A stretch of 13,756 bases of DNA, from assembly GCA_902826155.1 (NCBI GenBank), contig CADEDU010000130.1:1-13756 (forward strand), written 5' to 3'. This DNA is from an uncultured beta proteobacterium (GTDB lineage: Bacteria > Pseudomonadota > Gammaproteobacteria > Burkholderiales > SG8-39). The translations under genes were made by a program, and so were the position numbers. Shown here one piece after another: positions 7,814 through 13,756 of this stretch; the stretch's first letter is position 1; the number at the start of each line of letters is the position of its first letter. The notes beneath the pieces are model-generated. The model worked only from the letters and a program-made list of their open reading frames with translations. It was not told the origin of the DNA and did not search any database.

Positions 7814-8033
7814 GTTACGGTCTGTTCGATGCGCGTGAATCGACGAACAGCAGCGTGTTCTTGGATGGCCGCGTTCATGCATTGATGACTTACTTGGGTG
7901 GCGACCTGAGTTTGGAAAACGTACAGGTAGTGACGATGGAGATTGTCATTCACTTCACTTTCGTACTTTCTCCCATAGGAATCTCCTTTGCGGAGCAGTT
8001 GACGCGGAGGAGGGTATAGAAGCGCCCCGGACA

Positions 8034-9023
8034 ATGACCGCTTTCCCCGAAATCGACCTCGCGTCACCGCTCCAGTTTGTCATCAATGCGGCAGCGGGGA
8101 GCAGCGACGCGGAGGCAAAGCGCAAAGTCGTCGAAGCGGCGCTGCGGGCTGGTGGACGGCGAGGTGACTTGCTGTTCTGCAGCCCCGCCGAGTTGACCTG
8201 CGTGTCGCACCAGGCTACGACCAAGGCCATCGCCACCCGCACGGCCGTGGTCGCCGTCGGCGGCGACGGCACCCTCAACACGGTGGCGCATGCCGCGCAC
8301 GCCGTAGGCTGTGCCATGGGGGTGGTGCCGCATGGCACCTTCAACTACTTTGCCAGGACGCATGGCATTCCCACAGAGCCCACCGCTGCGGCCCGGCTGT
8401 TGCTGGAGGCGCAACCCATGCCGGTGCAGGTGGCCGCCATCAACGATCGGATCTTCCTGGTCAACGCCAGCCTCGGCATCTATCCCGAACTGCTGCAGGA
8501 CCGCGAGGCCTTCAAGGCCCGCTTCGGCCGCAGCCGCTGGGTGGCGCTCGTGGCCGCCTGTGCGACGCTGCTGCGCGCGCAGCGCCGGCTGCGCCTGCAC
8601 ATCGAGCTGGGCTCTGCGGTTCGCGATGTGCAGACCCTGACGCTCTTCGTGGGCAACAACCGACTGCAACTGCAGCAGTCCGGCGCCGAGCCGGCGGACA
8701 CCCTGGCCGGCACGCCAGGCCACGGCAGCATGGCCGCGCTGATGCTGCGACCCATCGGCACGCTGTCGATGATTGGCCTGCTTCTGCATGGTGCGATGGG
8801 ACGGCTGGGCGAGGCCGCGGGTGTGGAGGGCTTCGAGTTCCACCACATGGTGGTGAAGCCCAGGCTCGCGCCCGGCCGCAGGGAGGTTGTGGTGGCGTTC
8901 GACGGTGAGGTGGCACAGATGCGTGCGCCCATCAACATTCGTGTGCTCGACAAGCCCTTGTACCTGCTCCAAGCCCCTGGCGCCGCGGGCACCGCCACCA
9001 AGCCGTCAGGGGCTGCCGCATGA
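8034..9023 (+). CDS. Diacylglycerol kinase catalytic-domain (lipid kinase) protein
   Basis: This 329-residue protein belongs to the DAGK/YegS/sphingosine-kinase superfamily, whose members phosphorylate a lipid or polyprenol-like hydroxyl with ATP at the membrane surface. Seen: the nucleotide-binding GGDGTLN (residues 76-82) after AVVAV, then PHGTFNYFAR (99-108), VNASLGIYPEL (143-153) and the C-terminal FDGE (289-292). These are the conserved blocks of the fold in the correct order. The usual bacterial motif has GT.ND or GT.N.FAR here, and the latter form is present. The ATG at 8034 has no good ribosome binding site; a GGAGGAGG at 8006-8013 is about 20 bp away, too far to be ideal. It overlaps the metallophosphoesterase by 4 bases (ATGA), so the two are one operon. 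CTG and GTG codons are very frequent compared with neighbours. The lipid substrate is unknown. Confidence 0.88.
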   Translation: MTAFPEIDLASPLQFVINAAAGSSDAEAKRKVVEAALRAGGRRGDLLFCSPAELTCVSHQATTKAIATRTAVVAVGGDGTLNTVAHAAHAVGCAMGVVPHGTFNYFARTHGIPTEPTAAARLLLEAQPMPVQVAAINDRIFLVNASLGIYPELLQDREAFKARFGRSRWVALVAACATLLRAQRRLRLHIELGSAVRDVQTLTLFVGNNRLQLQQSGAEPADTLAGTPGHGSMAALMLRPIGTLSMIGLLLHGAMGRLGEAAGVEGFEFHHMVVKPRLAPGRREVVVAFDGEVAQMRAPINIRVLDKPLYLLQAPGAAGTATKPSGAAA

Positions 9024-9853
9024 GCGTCCTGCTCCAGATCTCCGACACCCACTTCGGCACCGAACAGCCGCAGGTGGTCGAGGCCCTGGTCGCTCTGGCT
9101 ACCCAGCAGCGGCCCGATGTGGTGGTGCTGTCCGGAGACATCACGCAGCGTGCGCGGCCCGCCCAGTTCCGCGCGGCGAAGGCCTTTGTCGACCGTTTGG
9201 GTGCGCCGGTCCTGGCCATTCCCGGCAACCACGACATCGCGCTGTTCGACCTGTGGAGTCGCCTGACCCGCCCCTATGCGCGATATGCCGCGGTGTTCGG
9301 GCAGGACTTGGAGCCGGTGCACGCGACGGAGGATCTGCTGATCATCGGCGTCAACACGACGCGCCCATGGCGCCACAAGCACGGCGAGGCGTCATCGGCA
9401 CAGATTGATCGTGTGGCCAGGCGGCTGAGCGCGGCCGACCCGCGGCAATTGCGGGTGGTGGTGGTGCATCAGCCCGTGGCGGTGACCCAGCCTCGCGACC
9501 GGTCCAACCTGTTGCGGGGTCACGATGTCGCCACGCGAGCGTGGTCCGCCGCCGGGGCCGACGTCGTGATGGGCGGGCACATCCATCTGCGCTACACACT
9601 GGCGCTGCAGAGGTTGGGGAGGCGCTTGTGGGTGGTCCAGGCCGGCACCGCCGTCTCCTCGCGCACACGCTCAGGAGTGCCCAACTCGGTGAACATCCTC
9701 CGATGGGGTGAGGCGCAAGGATCGCCCGGTGAATCGAAGCAGACCCAGTCGGACGCCGCGGCCTACTGCCTCATCGAACGTTGGGACTTTGGGGGTCGAG
9801 AGCGGGGCTTCGTCCGCACGGCGGTCAGCCCCGTGCAGCCCGATCGCGGCTGA
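9020..9853 (+). CDS. Calcineurin-like metallophosphoesterase
   Basis: This 277-residue phosphoesterase has the full set of metal ligands of the dimetal calcineurin-like fold: ISDTHFG (D9, H11), LSGDITQ (D40), PGNHDIA (N70, H71), VVHQP (H150) and GGHIHLR (H187, H189). The layout is that of class III cyclic-nucleotide phosphodiesterase/CpdA-like enzymes, but the substrate could equally be another phosphodiester or phosphomonoester. There is no signal peptide, so it is probably cytosolic. The ATG at 9020 overlaps the lipid kinase stop, implying translational coupling. Pairing a lipid kinase with a phosphoesterase suggests both act on the same phosphorylated lipid or head group; that link is inference. 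The tail beyond about residue 235 is Gly/Ser/Gln-rich and poorly structured. Confidence 0.88.
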   Translation: MSVLLQISDTHFGTEQPQVVEALVALATQQRPDVVVLSGDITQRARPAQFRAAKAFVDRLGAPVLAIPGNHDIALFDLWSRLTRPYARYAAVFGQDLEPVHATEDLLIIGVNTTRPWRHKHGEASSAQIDRVARRLSAADPRQLRVVVVHQPVAVTQPRDRSNLLRGHDVATRAWSAAGADVVMGGHIHLRYTLALQRLGRRLWVVQAGTAVSSRTRSGVPNSVNILRWGEAQGSPGESKQTQSDAAAYCLIERWDFGGRERGFVRTAVSPVQPDRG

Positions 9854-9996
9854 ATGCGCCTGATCCCGCGACAGTCCCGGTCACCAGGTTTGGACGTCGC
9901 GGGCCTGCGCGACACGGTCATGGAGCGTCAGACGATGGCACTGGCGCCTGTCCGCGCTCGCGCCGTGGCGCCGGTCGCGGGCGTCCGTTCGCTGCG

Positions 9997-10030
9997 GCGG
10001 CTGCGGCACGAAAAAAAAAAGCGCAGCCGC
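9997..10030. repeat. Hairpin with A10 tract in the loop
   Basis: GCGGCTGCG (9997-10005) and CGCAGCCGC (10022-10030) are perfectly complementary (9 bp), and the 16-base loop contains ten consecutive A residues (10011-10020). No T tract follows on the plus strand, so this is not a canonical terminator for the phosphoesterase operon. Its function is unknown. Confidence 0.4.
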
Positions 10031-10053
10031 GGCGGTCCCTCAGATCCGCGCAA

Positions 10054-10071
10054 GGCGGAAGCCCCTCCGCC
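10054..10071 (+). terminator. Possible weak terminator hairpin after the phosphoesterase operon
   Basis: GGCGGA and TCCGCC form a 6-bp GC-rich stem around an AGCCCC loop. The following sequence (CCGACGTTT) has only a short T run, so termination would be weak. It lies about 200 bp beyond the operon's last stop. Confidence 0.25.
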
Positions 10072-10573
10072 CCGACGTTTCAGTGTGGACGATCACGCGT
10101 TCTGAGCACTAGTTTTCGCCGGATGGGGACCAATGAAGAAGTGGCCCCACCGATTTGGACAGTTTTCGCGGGTTGTTAAGTGGAGCCTCTGCCGGCGGAG
10201 GGTTATCCGCGGTCCCGCGATCACGAAAGCTTTGCGGTTGTTGCGTACGACGACACCTAACTCGATGCTGTAGGGCGCAACATTGGTTCGCGGGTAACGC
10301 TTATGCGGGACATCAACGATGCCCCACACCTCTTCGCGTTGATCATGGCCGCGGAACCCAGTGCCACTCGATTTGCCGAAACGCGGTTTCCATCGGCAGA
10401 TTCCGATGAACGATTTCGAAGCCAGCGGCGTTACAGCAGCTCGCCGGTCCTCGATGAAAACAGGTGGTCTGGTTTCCCTGATCCTTGACAACGTGACCTG
10501 CTTCGCTATGAGAGCCCCGGATCTTGAAAAATTCGCTTTCCAGGATGGCTCGGACGTTTTTCCGCTGGACATA

Positions 10574-10589
10574 GTACCATATTTGATAC
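10574..10589. promoter_or_regulatory. Candidate operator of the RelE/XRE toxin-antitoxin module
   Basis: GTACCATATTTGATAC is an imperfect 16-bp palindrome (6 of 8 base pairs match) in a locally AT-rich patch, 25 bp before the toxin start. XRE antitoxins of this class normally repress their own promoter from such a site. A TGGACA at 10566-10571 and TACATT at 10587-10592 could be promoter hexamers, but the 15-bp spacing is short. The assignment is inference from position and symmetry. Confidence 0.4.
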
Positions 10590-10614
10590 ATTCTTAGAGT
10601 GGAATGAGGTTCGA

Positions 10615-10968
10615 GTGGCACAACGTGACGCGCCAGAAATTCCTGTCAAGTTCTATCGCTTGAGCAGCGGCAGGGAACCTGTACTTGATTGGATGCGCGA
10701 ACTCGACAAGCCCGACCGCCGCGCAATCGGCATTGATCTGATGCGTGTGCAGTTCGGCTGGCCGATCGGCATGCCGTTGGTGCGCAGCCTGAAGGATGGG
10801 CTCTGGGAAGTGCGCTCAACGCTTCCCAGCCGCCGAATTGCGCGCCTGATCCTGTGTTTTCACGAGGGTGTTCTTGTGGTGTTGCACGGCTTCATCAAGA
10901 AAACCCCGAAGACGCCGGCGGAAGACCTCAAGATCGCGCGACAACGCTTGAAAGAGGTGATCTCATGA
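10615..10968 (+). CDS. RelE/ParE-superfamily toxin (HigB / phage Gp49-like)
   Basis: This 117-residue toxin is of the RelE/HigB type, in the Gp49-like (DUF891) branch; such proteins cleave mRNA at the ribosome when free of antitoxin. Recognisable segments are VLDWMREL near the N terminus, then LKDGLWEVRSTLPSRRIARL, LCFHEGVLVVLHGFIKKT and a closing PAEDLKIARQR, the usual order and spacing for this branch. The GTG at 10615 was chosen because GAGG sits 6 bp upstream and the usual N terminus starts there. The stop overlaps the antitoxin ATG by 4 bases. Toxin first, antitoxin second is the normal order for HigBA-type modules. The chain is full length with no frame disruption, so it is probably active. 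Confidence 0.87.
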   Translation: MAQRDAPEIPVKFYRLSSGREPVLDWMRELDKPDRRAIGIDLMRVQFGWPIGMPLVRSLKDGLWEVRSTLPSRRIARLILCFHEGVLVVLHGFIKKTPKTPAEDLKIARQRLKEVIS

Positions 10969-11252
10969 AGAAAGGCAACAAGCACATCGGATCGTCACTG
11001 GACGATTTCCTGAAGGAAGAAGGTGCGCTCGAGGAGGCGCGCGCCATCGCGCTTAAGGAAACGCTTGCGTGGCAAGTGCGCCAGGCGATGGAGAAAAAAC
11101 GCCTCAGCAAGGCGGAGATGGCAAAGCGTATGCAGACCAGCCGGGCCGCGCTTGATCGGTTGCTCGACCCAAACAATACGTCCGTAACGCTGCATACGCT
11201 CTCACGCGCCGCGCACGCCGTTGGTCGCGGGCTTCGCATCGAGCTCGTATAG
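10965..11252 (+). CDS. XRE-family helix-turn-helix antitoxin (HigA-like)
   Basis: This is a 95-residue antitoxin partner of the preceding RelE-type toxin. The N-terminal half (SLDDFLKEEGALEEARAIA) is helical and charged and is the part expected to bind and neutralise the toxin. A helix-turn-helix follows at about residues 45-70 (KRLSKAEMAKRMQTSRAALD), typically binding the operon's own promoter. ATG 10965 overlaps the toxin stop and is preceded by AGAGG at 8 bp. A longer upstream frame to 10854 exists, but it lies inside the toxin gene. Such antitoxins are often mislabelled as Fis-family regulators. Cotranscription with the toxin and conditional autorepression are expected from the family. 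Confidence 0.87.
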   Translation: MKKGNKHIGSSLDDFLKEEGALEEARAIALKETLAWQVRQAMEKKRLSKAEMAKRMQTSRAALDRLLDPNNTSVTLHTLSRAAHAVGRGLRIELV

Positions 11253-11294
11253 CACCTGATCCAAGTCGTCCCTCAAATCACGCAGCGCGTGACC

Positions 11295-11309
11295 TGCCTA
11301 GACTAGGCA
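11295..11309. repeat. Perfect 6-3-6 inverted repeat after the XRE antitoxin
   Basis: TGCCTA, GAC, TAGGCA form a perfect palindrome 42 bp past the antitoxin stop. There is no T tract, so it is a poor terminator. A further weak hairpin, CCAGA (11369-11373) with TCTGG (11382-11386), lies downstream. The rest of 11253-11468 shows no gene. Confidence 0.3.
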
Positions 11310-11468
11310 ATGTCGGACCATTCAAAACGATAGACAGGCCCCCGGTTGAGCGGCCTGGGATTCCGGTACCAGATCTAACGGTCTGGCCACGACCGCAGGC
11401 GTAGTGGACGAGGGCAGACAACCGTGAGCGTGGGCGCGCCTAGAGCCCGGCCTGCCGGTGGCCCACGA

Positions 11469-11484
11469 GCAGGGATTCCCCTGC
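11469..11484. repeat. Short perfect hairpin just upstream of the TacAT-type promoter
   Basis: GCAGGG and CCCTGC form a perfect 6-bp stem with an ATTC loop, ending 3 bp before the TTGATA promoter element. It could insulate the module from upstream transcription or be a second protein-binding site; neither is shown. Confidence 0.3.
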
Positions 11485-11487
11485 GCC

Positions 11488-11516
11488 TTGATATTTACGG
11501 CAGATTGCCGTAATGT
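11488..11516 (+). promoter_or_regulatory. Promoter with embedded 8-3-8 operator for the TacAT-type module
   Basis: TTGATA (11488-11493) and TAATGT (11511-11516) are separated by 17 bp, a good sigma70 arrangement. The spacer and part of the -10 are occupied by a perfect palindrome, TTACGGCA (11495-11502), GAT, TGCCGTAA (11506-11513). A ribbon-helix-helix protein bound there would block RNA polymerase, the autoregulation known for DUF1778/GNAT systems. The predicted transcript starts near 11523, giving a very short leader before the ATG at 11534. Confidence 0.6.
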
Positions 11517-11533
11517 GGCTTCCGAAGGTCACC

Positions 11534-11812
11534 ATGGCAACCAAGCAGATCGCACGTCTCGAAGCGCGCCTACCGGCCAGCGTTTACGCCCTGCTCAAGC
11601 GCGCGGCGGAACTGAAAGGCCGGAGCATCTCGGACTTCGTCGTCAACGCGGCGCAGGACGCGGCGCAGCGCGCCATCGAGGACGAGGGCATCATCCGCCT
11701 GTCGACCGAGGATCAGAAGCGCTTCGCCGCGGCGCTCATCAACCCGCCCGCGCCGAATGCGGCGCTGAAGCGCGCCATGCGCCGCCACGCCAAGAATGTC
11801 GATGTGCGGTGA
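11534..11812 (+). CDS. DUF1778 ribbon-helix-helix antitoxin (TacA-type)
   Basis: This 92-residue antitoxin has an N-terminal ribbon-helix-helix: strand KQIARLEARLP (residues 4-14) followed by two helices ending in GRSISDFVVNAAQDAA (29-44), the DUF1778 signature. The C-terminal part (about 50-92), with IIRLSTEDQKRFAAALINPP, is the toxin-binding tail of the family. The ATG at 11534 is preferred because GAAGG lies 5 bp upstream and the conserved domain starts at once; an in-frame ATG at 11513 overlaps the promoter -10 and would add seven residues without a ribosome site. It is expected to bind the palindrome at 11495-11513 and to neutralise the acetyltransferase, whose GTG overlaps its stop by 4 bases. 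Confidence 0.9.
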   Translation: MATKQIARLEARLPASVYALLKRAAELKGRSISDFVVNAAQDAAQRAIEDEGIIRLSTEDQKRFAAALINPPAPNAALKRAMRRHAKNVDVR

Positions 11813-12330
11813 CCGGCTTCTTCTCCGAAGCGCTCGGTAAGCTCGGCCGCGCCGCCTTCACGAGCGGCAACGATCGCATCGACGCCTACTTCCGGCAAAC
11901 CGTATCGCAGGACGTGAAGCGCGGCTACGCCGCTTGCTATGTGCTGGTCGAGAAAGCAACCGGGAGGCTCGCCGGGTTCTGCACGCTCTCCTCGCACAGC
12001 ATCCTGCTCACCGAGTTGCCCGCCGAGATGGCGAAGAAGCTGCCGCGCTGCCCGAGCGTCCCGGCGGTGCTGATCGGCTGGCTCGGCCGCGACGTGAGCT
12101 TTCGGGGCCAGCATGTCGGCTCGATGCTGCTGGCCGATGCGATCACGCGCCTGGCGGCCGCGCCGATCGGAGTCCACGCGCTCTGCGCCGAAGCGTTCGA
12201 CGCCCCGGCGGCGGCCTTCTACCGCGAGCACCAGTTTCAGCCCTTCGCCAGCCGCCCCAACACCTTCTACCTGCCGATGAAAACCGCGCGGGCGTTGACG
12301 GCCAGCAGCACCGCCAAGGGAAAAGTGTAG
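11809..12330 (+). CDS. GNAT acetyltransferase toxin (TacT-type)
   Basis: This 173-residue GNAT-fold protein is paired with a DUF1778 antitoxin. Toxins of this kind (TacT, AtaT, ItaT) acetylate the amino group of charged tRNAs and stop translation. Seen: the acetyl-CoA pyrophosphate loop SFRGQHVGSMLLADAI (residues 97-112), preceded by the strand PAVLIGWLGRD (85-95), and the C-terminal AAFYREHQFQPF (135-146), whose Tyr138 is at the position of the catalytic tyrosine. GTG 11809 overlaps the antitoxin stop (GTGA), which implies translational coupling, and no alternative start gives the full N-terminal strand. Length fits the family. Which aminoacyl-tRNA it prefers cannot be read here. Confidence 0.9.
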   Translation: MTGFFSEALGKLGRAAFTSGNDRIDAYFRQTVSQDVKRGYAACYVLVEKATGRLAGFCTLSSHSILLTELPAEMAKKLPRCPSVPAVLIGWLGRDVSFRGQHVGSMLLADAITRLAAAPIGVHALCAEAFDAPAAAFYREHQFQPFASRPNTFYLPMKTARALTASSTAKGKV

Positions 12331-12332
12331 CA

Positions 12333-12355
12333 GGCCCGAGAGGGCCCTAGTCTTT
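12333..12355 (+). terminator. Possible terminator after the acetyltransferase toxin
   Basis: GGCCC, a GAGA tetraloop and GGGCC form a short stable hairpin beginning 3 bases past the toxin stop, followed by CTAGTCTTT. The stem is only 5 bp and the T run is short, so efficiency is doubtful. Confidence 0.35.
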
Positions 12356-12458
12356 GCGCGCAATGCACCGACAGTCTTCGTCAACCCGTCATGGCGTGAA
12401 ACCGTGCCGAGCACCGCGCAGACGATCATCGATCGGTCGAGAGAGATCACGTTCAACA

Positions 12459-12479
12459 GCAGCTCGGTCAAAGAGCTGC
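12459..12479. repeat. 7-bp hairpin in the convergent gap between the toxin and gshA
   Basis: GCAGCTC (12459-12465) and GAGCTGC (12473-12479) are perfectly complementary around a 7-base loop, and next to it is the perfect palindrome GCGCGATCGCGC (12480-12491). This lies 45-77 bp beyond the gshA stop on its strand and may form the 3' end of that transcript. There is no T tract. No gene is seen in 12331-12535. Confidence 0.25.
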
Positions 12480-12535
12480 GCGCGATCGCGCTTCTTAAAG
12501 GCGGCTGGCTTCCCTCGAAGCCGCTGCCACTTCGC

Positions 12536-13756
12536 CTATTCGGTTCGCAGCATGGCGTGCGAAAGATACTCTTGCCGGTGTTTTTCGAACGGTGTCCGAT
12601 CACTTGCCTCGACCTTGCGCTGCTCCTCAATCGATCGCGCCGCGATGCCTGCAAGGCGCGCGTCCTCATCGGCGCACAACGGTTCGCTTTGCAGCGTCGT
12701 TCGATGCTGAAGCGATTGCGCGAGCGTGAAACGCGCATACGAGCCATCCGCGTCCCGCTGCATCTCGCTCAAGACCCGCGCCGAAGGAAGGGATGACGGG
12801 TCATCCAACGCCGCGACGGCGCTGGCCAGTGCACCGCCGTAGGCGCGCCCGCCGTGCGCCGCATCCAACGCGTCAGCAATCGGCCCGCACTCCGCGAGGA
12901 CCTGACCGCCCCACTCGCGCAGCTCCACGAGCTGACTGCTCCGGTCTAAGCGCAGTCCGTTCTCGCGTCCGTGCTCAGCGACCCGCAGCTTGTTTCGCCC
13001 GAGCGCTTCGATTTCCTGCGGCGTATCGGATGGACTATCGGTGAGCAGGCAGTGCAGCAGAAAAACGTCCAAGAAACGAATCGTTGCCGCGGTGATACCG
13101 ACGGGCGCGAACGGATCGAGATCCATGGCGCGAACCTCGACGTACTCGACCCCGCGCTCGCGCAGCGCGTGCAGCGGCCGCTCGCCCGGTCTGGTCACTC
13201 GCTTGGGACGAATGGCGCTGTAGAACTCGTTCTCGATCTGCAGCAGGCTCGTGGCAAGCTGGCGATAGCTGCCCACATCATCGTGGTTGCCCCGTTCTTC
13301 GCGGATGCCGATGGATTCGTACGGGGCGTAAGGTCGCGTGAGCGCCTCATACAGCGAGGCGGTATAGCTCGCCAGATCGTTGTAGCTCACGGCCAGAGCG
13401 TCTTGTGCCGCACTGAGGTAGCCCAGACGCCCCATGCGGAGCGAAGTTGCATAAGGAAGATAGAGTGTGCCGGGCGAGAGCTCGCGCAACTCGTGCGTGC
13501 GACCTTCGGCGAAGTTGGCACACGTCGCCGGGGAGGCGCCGAAAAGATAGAGCAGCAGCCATGCATGCCGCCGGAAATTACGAACCAGAGCGAAATACGC
13601 TTCGTTGGCGTCGCGAAAGCCGGCGCGTCTCCAGAGTTCCTCCGGGACCGAGAAGTTGTAGTGAACGCCGGAAATGGTCTGCATGCGACGGCCATAGCGG
13701 TGCGACAGTCCGATGCGATAGATCGTTTTCATCCGCCCAGCGTTGGAATTGCCATA
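12536..13756 (-). CDS. gshA: Glutamate-cysteine ligase, C-terminal part (5' end outside window)
   Basis: This enzyme makes gamma-glutamylcysteine from glutamate, cysteine and ATP, the first and committed step of glutathione synthesis in the cytosol. The window holds the last 406 residues. The frame runs open to the window edge, where it reads YGNSNAGRMKTIYRIGLSHR, and then has the family signature RRMQTISGVHYNFS, the segment NDLASYTASLYEALTRPY, and the conserved VEYVEVRAMDLDPFAP. These match the proteobacterial class (E. coli-like GshA, about 520 residues), so roughly 110-120 N-terminal residues are missing because of the window boundary, not a deletion. An ATG at 13732 is internal (the Met of GRMK) and is not the start. 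The gene converges on the toxin-antitoxin modules. Confidence 0.93.
   Translation of the reverse strand, partial: YGNSNAGRMKTIYRIGLSHRYGRRMQTISGVHYNFSVPEELWRRAGFRDANEAYFALVRNFRRHAWLLLYLFGASPATCANFAEGRTHELRELSPGTLYLPYATSLRMGRLGYLSAAQDALAVSYNDLASYTASLYEALTRPYAPYESIGIREERGNHDDVGSYRQLATSLLQIENEFYSAIRPKRVTRPGERPLHALRERGVEYVEVRAMDLDPFAPVGITAATIRFLDVFLLHCLLTDSPSDTPQEIEALGRNKLRVAEHGRENGLRLDRSSQLVELREWGGQVLAECGPIADALDAAHGGRAYGGALASAVAALDDPSSLPSARVLSEMQRDADGSYARFTLAQSLQHRTTLQSEPLCADEDARLAGIAARSIEEQRKVEASDRTPFEKHRQEYLSHAMLRTE

Larger units (their letters stand above)
9854..10614. other. Non-coding or decayed stretch between the lipid kinase operon and the first toxin-antitoxin module
   Basis: No convincing gene is visible in these 761 bases. 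A plus frame of 83 codons starting right after the phosphoesterase stop is Arg/Pro-rich, has no ribosome binding site and looks like chance. From about 10093 to 10572 the minus strand is open in two overlapping frames, one ending GFEIVHRNLPMETAF and the other containing WGIVDVPHKRYPRTNV, which could be a frame-broken ancestral gene; the family is not recognised. The sequence from 10090 on is less GC-rich than its surroundings. AGTTTTCGC occurs at 10111 and at 10161, and TGGGGACC (10124-10131) is nearly complementary to GGCCCCAC (10142-10149). These look like the edge of a lost mobile element. Confidence 0.4.

Noticed and set aside
7999..8020. TTGACG followed by TATAGA upstream of the lipid kinase, as a promoter
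   Set aside because: The spacing is only 10 bp, too short for sigma70, and the implied start would leave almost no leader.
9854..10105. A small 83-codon ORF immediately after the phosphoesterase stop
   Set aside because: The product is Arg/Pro-rich and low-complexity, there is no ribosome binding site, and the reading frame runs through the A10 tract; treated as chance.
11253..11487. A tRNA or small RNA gene in the gap between the two toxin-antitoxin modules
   Set aside because: Several short hairpins are present, but no cloverleaf, CCA end or convincing promoter-terminator pair could be found.
11713..12747. A 344-codon minus-strand frame across the toxin gene and gshA end
   Set aside because: It is antisense to the GNAT toxin and overlaps gshA in another frame; no recognisable domain.
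12404..12796. A 130-codon plus-strand frame in the gap and under gshA
   Set aside because: More than half is antisense to conserved gshA sequence and no ribosome binding site is seen.

Overview
The window is high-GC proteobacterial DNA. The glutamate-cysteine ligase at the right end is of the proteobacterial GshA type, which points to a glutathione-making organism, most likely a gamma- or betaproteobacterium; this is inference from gene families and base composition, not a firm placement. No rRNA, tRNA, CRISPR array or intact insertion sequence is visible.

Positions 1-3572 hold the 3' end of an unrecognised plus-strand gene (about 1-308, possibly frame-disrupted). A convergent minus-strand cluster follows, in transcription order a class I SAM-dependent methyltransferase (3572-2757), an FAD/NAD(P)-dependent oxidoreductase (2598-1177) and an enoyl-CoA hydratase (1112-339). 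Divergent from the cluster is a very large regulator (3725-6949, 1074 aa) with an XRE-type helix-turn-helix at the N terminus, a STAND/MalT-like ATPase and helical repeat region in the middle, and a LuxR-type helix-turn-helix at the C terminus. The 152-bp divergent intergenic region carries an inverted repeat and a tandem direct repeat that could be its operators. A regulator of this size beside a small methyltransferase/oxidoreductase/hydratase cluster suggests a ligand-controlled metabolic locus of unknown substrate.

Just past the regulator stop (about 6955-7080) lies a decayed minus-strand copy of the start of the enoyl-CoA hydratase gene, including its ribosome binding site and upstream leader. 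It is a ghost of a second hydratase locus. A DUF1345 membrane protein (7813-7127, minus) follows.

Positions 8034-9853 encode a two-gene operon with a 4-base overlap: a diacylglycerol-kinase-family lipid kinase and a calcineurin-like metallophosphoesterase. After it come about 760 bp of non-coding or decayed DNA (9854-10614) and then two unrelated type II toxin-antitoxin modules in series: a RelE/HigB-type toxin with an XRE antitoxin (10615-11252), and a DUF1778 ribbon-helix-helix antitoxin with a GNAT acetyltransferase toxin (TacAT-type, 11534-12330). The second has a clear promoter whose spacer is filled by a perfect 8-3-8 palindrome, the expected layout for autorepression. The relics plus two toxin-antitoxin systems mark 9854-12330 as an accessory segment inserted next to a core gene.

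The right end (12536-13756, minus) is the C-terminal part of gshA, whose 5' end lies outside the window.
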